A stretch of DNA of 64,000 bases from Centropus unirufus. Lineage: Eukaryota > Chordata > Aves > Cuculiformes > Centropidae. Below are positions 24,957-37,670 of the stretch, piece by piece. Below the pieces are notes generated by a model. That model ran no database searches. It saw nothing but the letters and a program-made list of their open reading frames with translations, and was not told where the DNA came from. Location of the stretch: NCBI GenBank assembly GCA_013397695.1, contig VYZI01000130.1:788542-852541 (forward strand), given 5' to 3'. Position 1 is the stretch's first letter, and each line of letters opens with the position of its first letter. The position numbers and the translations under genes were made by a program.

Positions 24957-25220
24957 CATGTCTACAGATAGCACTGCCTTTATAGGCTCACCTCAGCTAG
25001 CTTTAAACTAGTTAATCCTAGTTGGGGTAATGCAGTTGTGATAACAGTTGTTTGTAGGCAGAATGATGTTGAACTATTTACCCAGATGTCAGTCAGGCTT
25101 TGCAGCCTGAGTTGAGCTCTGTGCTGCTTGACTGCATTGGTAGTAGTACTTAGCTTAACTAGTTTAAAGCCATTATGGTTTGATCTAGCTGAGAGATCAT
25201 ATTGTAAATGTGACTACAGT
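24957..25220. mobile_element. Ancient MITE-like inverted repeat (non-autonomous DNA transposon candidate)
   Basis: The two halves are mirror images. ctttaaactagttaa at 25001-25015 is matched exactly in complement at 25155-25169. ctcagctag at 24992-25000 is matched at 25185-25193, with about 15 extra bases in the right arm. aatgcagt at 25029-25036 is matched at 25131-25138. The ends carry gtctacag (about 24960) and, in complement, actgtagtcac (25210-25220). The layout recalls the TAAACTAG/CAGCTAG-bearing MITEs of crocodilians and turtles (Chompy-like), but the family name is recall only. No coding capacity; about 264 bp. Confidence 0.6.
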
Positions 25221-25539
25221 AACCAAACTCTTCAAATGTCTTTAAGCACTAGGATGCATTACTATTTTTCTCCTTTTCAGCTTTCATATATTTTTCTGTA
25301 ATATTGCACTTCTAAAGTTACTCTGCTTTGACAACCTTTAAGGCAACATCCAACAGAGTTGAATGTATTCCTACCAATTCATGATATAGTTTGTACATGG
25401 TCCTCCCTTTTATACAAGCCCAACAACTGTATGAATTAGATCATTTTTTTTTACTGTGGTCTACTAATTCCATAACAAGCTAAAATGTCATGCACATTTT
25501 TCATTATTTTCCCTGTTACCTGCATTAAATTTTACATTA
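25221..25539. other. Unassigned stretch between MITE-like and CR1 remnants
   Basis: AT-rich, with no gene seen. It may contain more of the CR1 at 25540, whose polymerase core would lie in this direction, but no motif was recognised. Confidence 0.4.
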
Positions 25540-26071
25540 AAATCACTTCAACAGGATCCCTTAGCGATATTTCCAATATATTTCTCTGAACCACAATGAG
25601 CCTCAGAGGGCTTGTCTCCTGACTCTTCCCTTGATTCTTTCTTGAATCTGGGAATAGCTTTAGTGCCCTTATGTCCTTGGGTATGACTACACTCCTTAGT
25701 GGCCTGTCAAAAACCTTTGCTGAAGGCTTTTCTATTTCCTTTGCTACTTCCTTCAGGATTCTGGGAAAGAATTCATCTTAGCCTGGTGCTTTGTCAAATG
25801 TAACAGTCCTAATTGCCTTATTATCTTCTCCAGTGGAATAGCAAAGCCTTTTAACATTTTACTTTTCCCCTCCAGGAGAATATCTCTCAGTCCCGGAGAT
25901 GCTGCCTCCTTTTTTTTTTCTTTTCTTTTCTTCCCCCCCTCCCAATGAATAATGAGATGAGGAATCCATTTAGGCCTGCAGCAGTATCAACCTCATCTGT
26001 CACTAACTTTCCACTTATGTATTTCAATGCCTCTACTGTCTCATTGCCTCTTGTTGAATTCTGAATATATA
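25540..26071 (-). pseudogene. Ancient CR1/L3-type LINE ORF2 remnant (start of the reverse transcriptase domain)
   Basis: The minus strand near 25730-25800 reads FDKAPG, a stop, then DEFFPRILKEVAKE. This corresponds to the conserved opening of the CR1 reverse transcriptase, 'K.PGPDG..P..LKE.A'. Rightward on the + strand, gcagtatcaacctcatctgt and ttatgtatttcaatgcctct match the complement of the linker between endonuclease and polymerase. It is interrupted by a pyrimidine tract (25912-25940). The right side stops at the tail of another CR1 at 26075, so the two are separate insertions. Stops and indels make it dead. Confidence 0.65.
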
Positions 26072-26074
26072 TTT

Positions 26075-26395
26075 AGAATCACAAAATCATAGATGTAAGG
26101 AATGGAAAATAGCTATTAGGTCATTCAGTTCATTGCCCTGCAACTGGAGGATTGTTCTATACAGTATATTTCTTCTTTCTTTGTTCAATCAGTTTTTTTA
26201 ACATCTTAAATGTTTCCTTTGGAGTCACTTCAATGTCTCTTGCAAGCAGGAAGTTTTCCCTCATGGTTAGCTCAGTTTTCTCTATGTTTCTTAATGTTAA
26301 GAACCTTGTCTAAATTAAACGGTCCTGTGTTGCTTCCATTTTTAATCTCTGTTCATCTTTTATCTCGTGTTTTTCCTGCCTTTCAGATGGATATA
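26075..26395 (-). repeat. CR1 LINE 3' end (antisense)
   Basis: The + strand begins tagaatcacaaaatcataga, the complement of the CR1 octamer-type tail. It continues with tgtaaggaatggaaaatagc and aggtcattcagttcattgcc, matching the complement of the CR1 3' UTR ('gggctggaagggacctc..aggtcatctagtcca'). It is moderately diverged. The 5' limit fades near 26395. It abuts the older CR1 fragment at 25540-26071. Confidence 0.8.
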
Positions 26396-29300
26396 GATAA
26401 CCCTCCTTTTCTGGGGAGACATTTTGACCTTAACTTCACACTAACTTTTTACCTGGAGCCTGAATTTCTCATAGACTCATAATAATATAAAAATGATAAT
26501 GATTTAAAATATTGTAGAATAGGTGGAAGTTGTGTCTTGACTGATACCACATTTCCAGCCCTTTTGAAGGCTGGAGGAGTACATATGCAATACTCTGCAC
26601 TGTTGGTGTTCTCTGCTTCCTATAGTCAGCATGAATAGCAGTGAACAAGGCCTGCTACAGCAGCCATGAGTCAGGCACTGTGCTTTACATCCCAATCCAC
26701 TTTTTCTACAACCCTGAACTCCAAGGTTACATGCACGTCAATTAGCACAGATTTTATATTTATCTGTTTCTGTGTCATGACTCTTCATGTCCAGGCCATG
26801 GGAAGATATCAATTGCAGTGTAATACAGAGCTCACCTGTGGCCCAGAAGGGAATTTCTTTCTTTTGGCAAAATTGCTAAATACAAAATCCCTATCCTAGA
26901 TAACCACAACTGGACTTGTACATATATTATGGTACCTTCTCTAAAAAAGATATGACACACTCAGAATTCCCAGTATCTAAGGCTGCCAGAAACAGACTTC
27001 TTGCATAGAAACCACCACGTATATAATACGTGACAAAACCTGCCATTGATCGCTACCTACTTACTAGCTCTTCATTGAGACCCTAGAGAACCACTGTGTG
27101 AAACTCTCTCTTGAACTTTAGTGTTGAAGCTGGTCTAGAAATATATTGTAGGAATTGGAGTGTACCCGCAAATCCTTTTGCCTGTATTTTTCTAGCTCCG
27201 ACTCAAGTACTAAAAAGTTAATATAAAATTCCAGATTCTCAGTTATATCGGCAGCTTACTGTGAGATTTTCTGTAGTTATAGATTGTTTATCTTTTTGCT
27301 ATTTCATATAACTTATTACTCTGCTGAACCTTATTCCTTTTTACATTTCATAACTTTTTCAGGCTTTTCCCCATTTATCTTTTGTTCTTTGATATTTTCT
27401 GGTGTTCAGCATAGTTCAGCGAGGTTTTAATTTTCCTCATCAAGCTGTGAACCTCTTCCTTCTTCTTTCTAGACAGCTTAATATGGTTTGACATTTCCCC
27501 ACGTTTCCAACAATCTATAGCTTCTTCTACATGTAGCCACCGTGATTGGAAATGACTGCATATGATTATGGTTAGACATAATACTGTGATTGTACTGCTG
27601 CTGGGCATTGCTTTGAAAGAATAGGAACCTGAAAGAAAACATATTCTGCTCACAAATATTTTATTCCTAAAAACAAGGCCAAGTAAGCTTTTCATGAAAA
27701 TAGTCCTGTGCAATAGTGAAAAAATACTGAGCTGTTAAAAACCAGGCAGTCAGCATTATAAATATAAATATAAATTTAAAAGCACTGCAGAGCCAACCTA
27801 GTATACTGTTACAGTAGGAAGCTATGGAAAGCGTATATTTTGCATTCTGCCCTGTATCTCTTCCAGTATTCTCATCTCAGCACTTTATCATCCTCTTCAG
27901 GACATGTCCCAGCCTTGACTAGATGTTAGAAAGTGCATTATATGCATCCTCTTGGTATTTATATTGCCTCTAATATGAAAACCAAGAGAGTTACCTGCAT
28001 CATGCATTCTGATTTGTGCCACTATTCCTTCATCAAGTGGTAGGAAAAAGATTGGATAAAGTAAGACATTACCCACCACCAAACATGCTTGTAATTTCCA
28101 AACTCATTTGCATATCTCCTGTAGTTAGATCTATTAGAAAAAAAATCTGAAAACACAGTGGGAAATTATTGACTTGCAGTGACAACAAGTTTTGCAAATT
28201 AACTGTATAGTTGTTGAAGAAATAACTAATTTGTTTTAAACCCAAAGTATCTGAGTCTCAATTATCATTCCCTGGCTCATGTTAAGAACACACAGTAAAA
28301 TACTTGCTTACCTTTTCCATGTTATTCATTTGTTTCTAAACCTCTGCAATGCATCTCAGAAACCATGTGTAATGCTTCCGCATAAATAATCTCTTCTGAA
28401 ATCAAGGGGCTTTCAAGCAAGGATGGGTTTAAGCACAACTAGAACAGAGGTATATGCTGGGCGGTCAGAATCCTTAAATTCTTGAAAGCTGAGCTGAGTT
28501 TGGATAGACTTTTACACTTTTTACACTGGGCAGTGGTGCCTGAGTGAAGAGGGTTCTGTGAAGTCAGGGATTAAGGTTGCTTTCTGCCAGACGAATAGCA
28601 CAAAGAATCTGGCTTAACCTACTTCTGACAAGAATCAGAAACAATTTGCAAAACTAGCAAAAGTCAGGTCTCTCCCAGGATCCGTGAGTTTAATTTACAC
28701 TTGTGGGGTTCGTGAGGGAATTGATAAGAACACACAGGTATAAATGCTTGGTGCTGAGATCAGGAGGAAAAGGCATTATCAATTAAAGCCATCAGCAGGG
28801 ATTTGAGGACAGGGAGAGGGTACCTGCTGTACAAGTGGTGCAGGAGTAAAAGATGATATTTGGTTTGTCAAGAGGTCAAGCAAGAGGAGTTAGAAATGTG
28901 GGTTTCCCGGGTATAAGAAACCTTTTTATCTAACAGAGGCCTCTGATTTACCAAGACTTCAGAAGAATCTAACCAAGAAGAAAATGCACTTCTTGAAGAA
29001 AGTCATTAGACAAACCCAAGGTACTCTTTTAGAAATTTAATATCCGTTTTATTTGGTGGCTTCCGTTTAGATTGGAGATAAGCACACACAGCTGCAGATC
29101 AAAAAAAGACTTGAAGCTAGACATGCTTATTCTGTGCTGTGCCAGACTATTTACCAATGAAGCTGCCAGCGCTGTGAGTAAATACATCCACTTTGCACAT
29201 ACTAGTCAATTTAGGATCAAACCCGTTTAACATCCTCTGCAACAGGGACTCCATGCACCTGCACAACATTTGGTTTTAGCAAAACAGTTTGCTCATTGAA

Positions 29301-32300
29301 GCTAAAGAAGGTGAAGAAACTCTGAGTCCTTGTGTTTGAACCTGTTGCTTTTTATGATGGATATGCTGTCAATTAGCCTTGCCCTCATAAGCATCAAAAT
29401 TAACTGTGTAGTGCTAAAATGATGGAGTTGAAAAAATGATTAGCAGTTACCTGCTATTTTAGTGTAAGTGAAGCAAAAGAAAAAAAAAAATTATCATCAC
29501 AAATCTTTCAGTCTAGCTTGGCAAAGTTTAGCTAAATTTCTTTTAAAAAGAACTTCTGCTATAAGTAAAAAAAAAAAGTTAACAAAAGAAGCTCCAAAAC
29601 AAATGGAAGAATGTAATCTGAATATAGCTATTTAGTCTGAGATTCCAGCCAGCGAATCTTAAGAAATTCGAATTTAATCTCTAAGTACGCTTATGCCAAG
29701 TTCAAATCCTTTTCTCCCCTCTACACTTGGCAATTTCTCTTCTAAATTTCTTTTAAATAAGTGTTCTCTCATCGCAAAGTCTTGACACAATGGCAGCTGT
29801 TTAGCAAATAAACTAAAAAATAAAAATGTTGTCATTGTGAAATAAGATATATTTAATTAAATAAAATAGAGAAGAGTAGTGCTATTACAAGAACATAAAA
29901 CTGTAAGGCACATGCTAAAACTAAATTACTACAGGGCTGCTCAATTCAATCTAATCCTTGAAGATAAAGATGGAGCCAGAAAATTGCATGTATTGTGAAA
30001 TCAACATAAGCCCTAAGCAAATATTAACTAGGGATATATAAACTGATTTATTATAAATACAAGTGTGAATGCTAGGATTAGTTAAGGAATGCAAAACGAC
30101 ACACAATAAGGTAGAATATATTCCTGTATTTCTCTAAATACTGGGAAGCATACACAAAAAAGTATGCAGTGGCTTTGACTTACTTTCAGGTTAATCAATT
30201 TGACACTTGATAGAGGAGAAAATATGGAAGAGGGAGAAAATGGATGCATTTCTTTTTAGTATTTTTTTATAAAACTATATTCATAGTCCTTCCTTACATA
30301 TTAAATAATGGGGTTTGATTTTTTAAAAGAATTATTCTGCTTTAGTTTTTTAATTGTTTCTCTGTAGTATAGTTTTACTTACTAAATCACTGTGAACTCA
30401 TAATACACATTGTAGACTGTGTATGAAATAGGTCCCAATATCAAAGGACTCAGAATTTTGTATGATGTGAACAGAAGCCTGTCTACAGGCGTTTAACTTA
30501 CTTTTTTCTAAGTCTTTCATAAGAAGTCTGCAGAATATGTAAAATCAGGAGAAAGTTAAGGGTCATGTATGTCCATAATAACAACGGCTGTATATTGCAG
30601 ACACTTAAATGCGCAGACTTTACTCAGCTTAGTTTTTACCTTTAGGGGACATAAAGCTGATGTGAAATCTTTAAGCCCTGACCTAGCTCAGTCACGAAAT
30701 GCTGTCAGTGGACTTTGTGTTGGATGAATCACACTGACTTGAGGGGCAGATTAAGGGCTTTTAGGCTGACCATACTGTATCTCCAGTAAGTGAGAATTTT
30801 ATGCAATTTTCAGCAGATTTTTCCTCTACATATTTGTTTATTCTTGCAATGCATTTTTTTTCTTTTTGTGGAAGGGTAAAAATGATAAATTGGGAGCTTT
30901 AATGTTAATTCTTTGTAGCTTATATCACATTCATATTAAAGAGGAATACTGCGAACTATTTTGAAAGACCACTGCTTTGTTTGTGAAGTCAAGCATCCAG
31001 AAGTAATTGCCACGGGCCATGCGCTGGGCAATGACCAGAGATAAAACAGACATGATTTGGGCACCATCCATTTTTTACCTCAAGGGAGGCAAAGGTTCCA
31101 CAGTGGAAAGTCTGTATGTGTACCCGTGTGCAGGTGGCAATGAAGCAAACAGGCATCATGCTGGGACACATCTGTTTTACAGCAGGACTGGACCCTGTAA
31201 GTCTACTCTGCAGACTTGCTCTTCTTCCTAAGTGGAAATAATAACAAAAAAACAGCCTTTCCCAATCTCCTTCACTCTCTGTTTGATTCCACTGTCCTGA
31301 ACCCTCTGCTGATCTGGTTGTTAACTTACATTCAGGCTCTGAATTGCACTGGGGGATTTTTCCCTCCCCTTTGGCAGTGGGATACTCTGTGTTCATGTGC
31401 ACATCTCAGAGCTGATATGAGCCTATTTGGGGTCTTCAGCTTGCTTTGGTTGAGGGTATCAAAAAAATATAAAAAAACTCATGTAGTCTGCACGGGGAGA
31501 GAATAAAGGTTTTTCACAGAGTCCCAGATTGCCACAGGAGGAGATGTTGTGGGACAGTTGTACCTCTGTGGTTGTGAAGAAAATTTGTGACCTGCTACCC
31601 TAAGTGGCCTGAATGTGAAGGTGAGCTACTTGTATCATCAGATGAGTAAAATATGGAACACTTCCAGAAGGTGCAGATATACTCACCGGTGTCTGTTTGG
31701 TAAAAATTCTGTAGCATTGCAGTAGCGGATTTAACACCTATATTCTGATACATGTGATTTCCCATTCCGGCTGAATACCCTCCCCAACTGTTTCCATTAA
31801 CTTTTCTAAACTTACTATATCTAATTTTTAATTGAAAGCATCAGTCCTGATTCCCATTATCCAAGCAGTTCAAGTTTCCCTGTCTCTGTGCCTTGCCAGT
31901 TGGTCCTTTCATCACACGGTCCTCCATATTTGTTTGATCCCTTGGTTCCTGCTTTACCTCACACACTTCTGAGGGTTTCTTGGCACTCCTAAGCAACCCA
32001 GTCCATAGGAAAGGCTATCTTGACTTCCAACACCTCTTCCTTGTGTTTCATAGGAAGGAAACAGCAGGCCTCAGGGCGACAGTAGCACATTCAAGCCAGG
32101 CTCCTGATGTGGACAACCAAGATTGCGACTACCACGTGCACAGCAGCATGTAGTTGCCTCAGGTTAATGTACCTAGCTGACTGTTCCCAAATTTTGCTTA
32201 GAAACTCTTGTTCCCCTTTTAAATTTGCATTTTTTCCTATTCCCTTAAGCAGGTTTCAACATAACTTCTTAGTCAAGGACTCTTTTATTAGGCATCTTAA

Positions 32301-35300
32301 TCTTCAATCTCTCTGCTTCTCATACCAGCTCCTAATCTAAAGGACTCTAATTCCTCTAACCAAGTTGTTCTCAAACCTTCTTTAACTTCAGCAAATTTTG
32401 ACTTGTCCCTTTTCCACACTGAGATTCAATGTTGTTTTCTTTGCATGACCCCACGTGGCTAGCAGTCATCTTCAACCATTTTTATTTCAGCTTCTTTGCA
32501 TGGCTATTTCATTCTGTTCCCAGTCATCTCTTTCTCTTCCTTGATGCTCCATCCTCTTCCTCCTGGTTTGAAAGCAGATCCCTGAGCATTCATAAAGCAC
32601 TTGCTTGAATGTCAGTTGGAAAGTAACTAAGGCAGTTGTAGTATGTGTTTCTCAATTCCAGTTTTCAATCTTATTGACCTTTATGCAGACTTCAAAGGGA
32701 AAAACTGATTTCCTGAATACTTGAAAGCATTTAGCAATTTCATGACATCAAGATGTCTACAGGGTGGAAAATTGGGAAAAGGGCAAAAGTGATCACCAAA
32801 GAACACAGCCTGGCACTGTTGTAATTGCAGAAGCCCTTTGTGAATATATGAAAAATGAGTTAATTGTTTTAAAAATTTATGCTTTTAGTTTTGACATCTA
32901 GGTTGGTCAAATTTAGACAGATTTTTCACAAAAATGGAAAGAACCACTTCAGATATGAGAGACAGTTCTGCCCTGTTTCATTTATTTTTCCCCACCCCAA
33001 AGGATGATGGGCCCTTCGAAAAGGTTGTCATGAGTGTTTGTATATGAAGAAAAAATATATGTATTTACCCTAGTCTCATTCTCACTAATAATTTTCAGTT
33101 GCCTGAAATTTGATATACACCTAGAATAGCATAGATGATGCCAACTTGATAGCTGATATTTTAGAAGCTTCACCACCCTGAAAACTAAGAATTTTAATAT
33201 GAAATTTCCTGTGACATTTTTAATGTGAAATACTTATAATTCTGGTGTGGATTTTATCTATTCTTATTTTTTCTGAATGTGCTTATGACTTAGGTGAATT
33301 CTACTTTCCACTCACAACACATGCCGTCATTCTTTGCTTAGCAAGTCCTGAATATCATCCTTAAGGTTATTCTGAATGTTCTCACTACAGCACAAAACCA
33401 GATGAAGCCCTTCGATCTTTCTTCTAGAGGCTTAGAGTCACCCTAGCTTAACCTATATAGAATTTGCTGCTCCAGGGAAGGAAAAAAAAAAAAGGAAAAG
33501 GAAAAAAAAAAGAAAAAGAAAAGAAAAAGAAAAGGAACCAATGCCAGATGGAAAATGAGAACACTAAATGAATGGATTCTGATTTCCTGTCTGGCAACAT
33601 TTTCACATCTTTTGGCTGCTGCTCCATGAGCTTGATAACCCATGCATTAGGCTGTTAACGTTTTTTTTTTGTGTTCTCCCGTTCATTCACACTGACACAT
33701 CTTTCTTTTCTTTCCATCTTTCTCTCTTTCCATCTGTCTGTCTGTGGATAACTTATGCTTTCAAGATTTCTTACAAGGCCCCTTAAGTCATTTTCCCAGT
33801 CAGTTCACAGCATGATTTTTTCACTCATCATTGCTCTAGAAGACACCTCTTTCCCATTGTTGTGTTTAACGTAATGAAGCTAAGAAAAAATAATTTACTT
33901 GAAAAAAACCCTAATAGGTCATTTTAGTTCAATTTTTTAAAACCAAACAAAAACAGCTGAAGAACAGCAAACATCTAGGAAACTTCACAAACAGACAAAA
34001 CGAATGCTTCTATTGTTTCATTCATCTAGGATGGTATTATATCTGCAGCTTTGATGTTACATGAAGAATACCTTGGTTGTTTTGTCCCAATTACTGAGAG
34101 CAAAGTTGGAGGACTTCAATGATGCATTAAGTCAACCAACTTTGATGTTATGCTGAACATCCCTGATTCAAATCTTAGTTGTCAGAACTGGCTTAGAATA
34201 ACTGGATACACATGAAAATATTTGGACTATAATCAGTGCAACATCAAAGCATATATTTTGATACTATATACAAGACCAAATAAAACAACAGTTAGAAGGG
34301 TTGGTTGACTAGTTTCCACTGAATTTTGTGACAAATTTTAGAAGCCATCAATTTTTTTCTGTCTGAGTATTAAGTTAGATTGGTACCACTATCATCCCCT
34401 TTAAAATACTATCAGATAGCAGGAATACTACAAAGGCAGGATACCAGAAGGGAATTAGGCACTGTGACACAGAATACTAAGATGTCTAAAATTTAGATTT
34501 CCAGTTGTGGCAATGGAAATTTTAATGCTCAGATCAGTTCATGTAGTGAATGGAGAAGAAGGGCATGTGATTTGCATTCACAGCAACTTCAGACTCAGGT
34601 AGAATTTAAATTCTTAATTTCTTCCTCCAGTTGCAGGGGCATGAAACCTGGATCCAGAACCCAGAAATATTTCTAGCATATATGTGTTTGGATGACATTG
34701 AGCCTCTTGTGCCTTGTAGTGCGTTTTTCCTTGTAAAATTATGACAGTGGTGTTTCTGCTTCTAATCCTTTGCATGCTAGCCCGTGTATACATTCAGAAA
34801 ATGATAGTCTTATGCTGTAGGCTCTGCTTGGGGTCATGGTGGGTTCTGTAAATTTGCATGTGGTTCCTGTTAAATTATAGTATGCTGTGGAGTATTCAAT
34901 ACCTTCTGATTTGCCTTCTGATTGCAATTAACTTTAGAATCCAAAACTATGACTGAGTAAAAAAGAAATCACTCTTTGCATTTCTTTCTTTGAGCAACCT
35001 GTTATGCCAGAACAAATGTTCCAACTTTCATACACACATTCTACTTGATTGCAGACTTCTGTGTGATTTTTTTTCCCCTTTAACTTTAGATATTTAATGT
35101 GAAGTCCATATTATGCCTAGTAATGTAATTCTGGAAAAGAAAAATAAATTAGAAAATTCAAACTTAAGCTGACCAGAAGCTGGTAAACATTTTCTGAAGA
35201 AATGAACAACAAAGTAAGCTTAGTTTCCCTGTTAATCAAAGGTTGGGAAAAGGTAAATTTAATGGAAAAGAAATTGTAAAAAATTAATGTCTTGTGCTCA

Positions 35301-36133
35301 TAAAATGGTTCATGTTTTGCCTCAAAAATAAATTCACTATTTTGAACCTTGCAGTGTAAACTTTAAGTCATGTAAGTACTTAACAGACGTTGACTGCAGC
35401 TGAGGAGGAGTTGCATTGCATGTTGGATTCACAGTTTGTGGTAGTATATGGAAGAAAATCATGAGGACCCTTAAATGTCATTATAATACATCTTAAGTAG
35501 CAATTTTCATTTTCAATGCACCATTCAAATACTATATAATAACCAGCATTTCTTTGAGACCGGGTATTTAGAATTACAAAGACTGGCATAGGGGATTAAG
35601 GCAGTTTAGTCTAGCATAATGTTTCCTATGGTGCTGTATCAGCTTCTTTAGAGAAGTGCAGAAGGAATCTCCTGCCACAAAATTATAGAAATTTTCTATA
35701 TATATTTTTAACTGTACCTAGCCTGCTCCGTTAGAATTTAGCTTTTGCCCTAAAGCATTAAGATTTTTAAAATCTTGCTAATATTTTTTAAACAAGAAAT
35801 TACTAGAAATGTCATCAACTGTTTCACTTTCAAAGCTGCAAATTGCAACTGAAGATTATTTCCTTGTGTTTGTCTGGACATTTCCTGTGCTGTTGCATCC
35901 AAAACTAGTTAGGACAGATTTGATGGACTTGAAGCTTCAAAATCAATGCTTTTGTCATTGGCTCTTTCCACAGATTTCTTTAGAAAAGAATAAGAATCAG
36001 ATAGAACAAAAAAAATTAGTTATGTCTACACTTATAATTTCGTATCTTGAACCTTGTTCTATGATACTGTAGTGTTGCTCAAAGTACTGAATTCTGCTCC
36101 ATCTAGAATGCAGCCTCTAAATTTAGAAATGTG
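26396..36133. other. Long stretch without genes or recognised repeats
   Basis: Nearly 10 kb in which I recognise no transposon. A tracts occur near 29479-29490 and 29568-29578, and a polypurine tract lies at 33481-33537. A pyrimidine-leaning segment spans about 31.7-32.6 kb. The longest open frame (30989-31402, minus, 137 codons) is C-, S- and G-rich with no family motif. The frame at 27375-27713 (minus, 112 codons) ends in a lysine-rich tail from AT-rich DNA and is not convincing. Being free of young transposons, this stretch could hold conserved non-coding DNA, but that needs alignment. Confidence 0.55.
33481..33537 (+). repeat. Polypurine (GA-rich) low-complexity tract
   Basis: Pure A/G over 57 bases in the pattern A(n)GGAAAAGGA(n)GAAAAAGAAAAG. 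It produces a spurious phenylalanine-rich frame on the minus strand (33443-33643). Confidence 0.9.
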
Positions 36134-36475
36134 GAGTAATTCAGGTTGGAAATATCTTCAGGAAGTCATCTGGCCAACCTCCCAACCAAAACAAAGCTCA
36201 CTCTAAAGTTAGATCTGGTTTCTTAGGATTACTTCCAGTGTAGGTTTGAACATCTCGAGGATCAGAGATCCCACAGACCCTTGGGCACTCCTTCCAGTGA
36301 ATGATCACTTTGTCTTTGACAATAAAAAATAAAAAAATCTTATATTCACTCTGTGGCCTAACTCACACACATGACAGCTCTTTGATAGAAATTAATGTGG
36401 CCTAAATTCTATCTCTGTCCCCATTCATGGTATTCCTATTGTCTGGCTGTAGACCTTCAGAAGCACACAGTCAAT
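36134..36475 (-). repeat. CR1 LINE 3' end (antisense)
   Basis: The + strand reads gagtaattcaggttggaaat, then gtcatctggccaacctccca, aaagttagatctggtttctt, gatcccacagacccttgggc and ctccttccagtgaatgatca. These are the complement of the CR1 3' UTR in its usual order. After an A-rich insertion (about 36325-36342) the match resumes around 36415-36475 with cctattgtctggctgtagac. No octamer tail is preserved at its left edge. Divergence is intermediate. Confidence 0.85.
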
Positions 36476-37029
36476 AGAAAACAGCAGGGGCCAAGCCTTG
36501 GTTGAAATGTAGGCCACCTGAATCTAGGCTTTTGACTCTGCCATACACAGCTGCAACTTTCTACCTTTCCTCTAAATACCAAGCACTTTGTCTCCTGTCA
36601 TATTAATCAGCCAGAGCCAGATTTTTTTCTATTCTGGCTGGGTTTGTATGCCTTCCTCCTCACTGGGTGCCTTATAGTAGTGCATTAATCAATACGACTC
36701 AGAGCTGTCTCTAGCGTTTTTCTTGTTTTAGTTAGATTCTCCTCAGAGGCCACTGCCTGGCCACCTTACAAGAAGCACTGAGTTTCTCAGCTTTTTCCAA
36801 TTGTAGGAAAGAGGGAGCATTTTGAGAGAGAATAAAGTTGGTTAGTAAGAGATGAGAATTTTTATTTCAGATATCTCTTTCTTTTGATCTTGTGTTGTCA
36901 TTTTCTGGTTCTGCATTACCTACTGGAATGTCAGATCATTGTGATGGAAGTCAGATATCAAGATAGATAGATACACATATACAGAAGTAAAGACATTTAA
37001 TTGAGACCAGTAGAGAACTAATATTGTGG

Positions 37030-37540
37030 TAATATTTAAAAATGGCAAATAGGACATCCCAAATAATTATAGGCCTGTCAAGCTGACATCGATCCTTGAT
37101 GAAATGAGGGAACATCTGATATAGGGCTCAGTTAGTAATGAGCTGAAGGATAGAATTAATGCCAATCAGCATCAGTTTATGGAAAATAGATCCTGTCAAA
37201 CCAACCTGATATCTTTTTTTTTTCTGATTACAAGCTAGTTTTTAAAGTAATAATATTGATGTACCATACTCTGCAAGTTATTTGACTTGGTAGTGCATAA
37301 CACTTTTGTTAAAGAACCAAAAGACATAAAATGTACACAGCGCACACTAAATGGATTGTAGCCTTTTCATACTGATGGGTGACAAGATCTAATTGTGAAT
37401 GTACTGCCATCCTACAGTAGACAGTTTCAAAATATTTGTTTCTTGACTACAATCAATTTCACACTTTTTCAGAATTTAGGAAGAGGTACAAGATTAATAC
37501 TGATGAAGTTTATAGATGATCAAAGAATTTTGCTTGTGAG
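37030..37540 (+). pseudogene. CR1 LINE ORF2 remnant in sense orientation
   Basis: The + strand translates, across frameshifts, to reverse transcriptase blocks in correct order. NYRPVKLTSI (about 37063-37095) matches 'NYRPVSLTSV'. NQHQFMENRSCQTNLISF (about 37165-37220) matches 'NQHGF.K.KSCQTNLISF'. LMKFIDDQR (about 37499-37525) matches the catalytic 'LIKFADDTK' box with both aspartates kept. About 300 bp of the expected sequence between the last two is badly decayed. It has no 3' end nearby. It is one of only two sense-oriented CR1 pieces in the window. Confidence 0.9.
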
Positions 37541-37650
37541 AATCATAGTTCGCTTTTCCAGAGAGACTGAATGTTTGATGAACTGAACAGGAATCACATC
37601 TTAGACCAACTGCAAAGTTCTGTAGCTAAGAAGAAGTTTATAACAACTTA

Positions 37651-37670
37651 TAGCCTACTTTAGTAGGCTA
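37651..37670. repeat. Perfect short hairpin
   Basis: tagcctac (37651-37658) and gtaggcta (37663-37670) are exact complements around the 4-base loop ttta. No poly-U-type terminator context or known element is attached. Confidence 0.7.

Noticed and set aside
29690..29720. gttcaaatcc resembling a tRNA B box
   Set aside because: No A box at the right distance, no acceptor stem and no cloverleaf could be drawn.
30989..31402. 137-codon minus strand open frame in slightly GC-richer DNA
   Set aside because: No family resemblance, and partly open + strand frames overlap it. Treated as chance.
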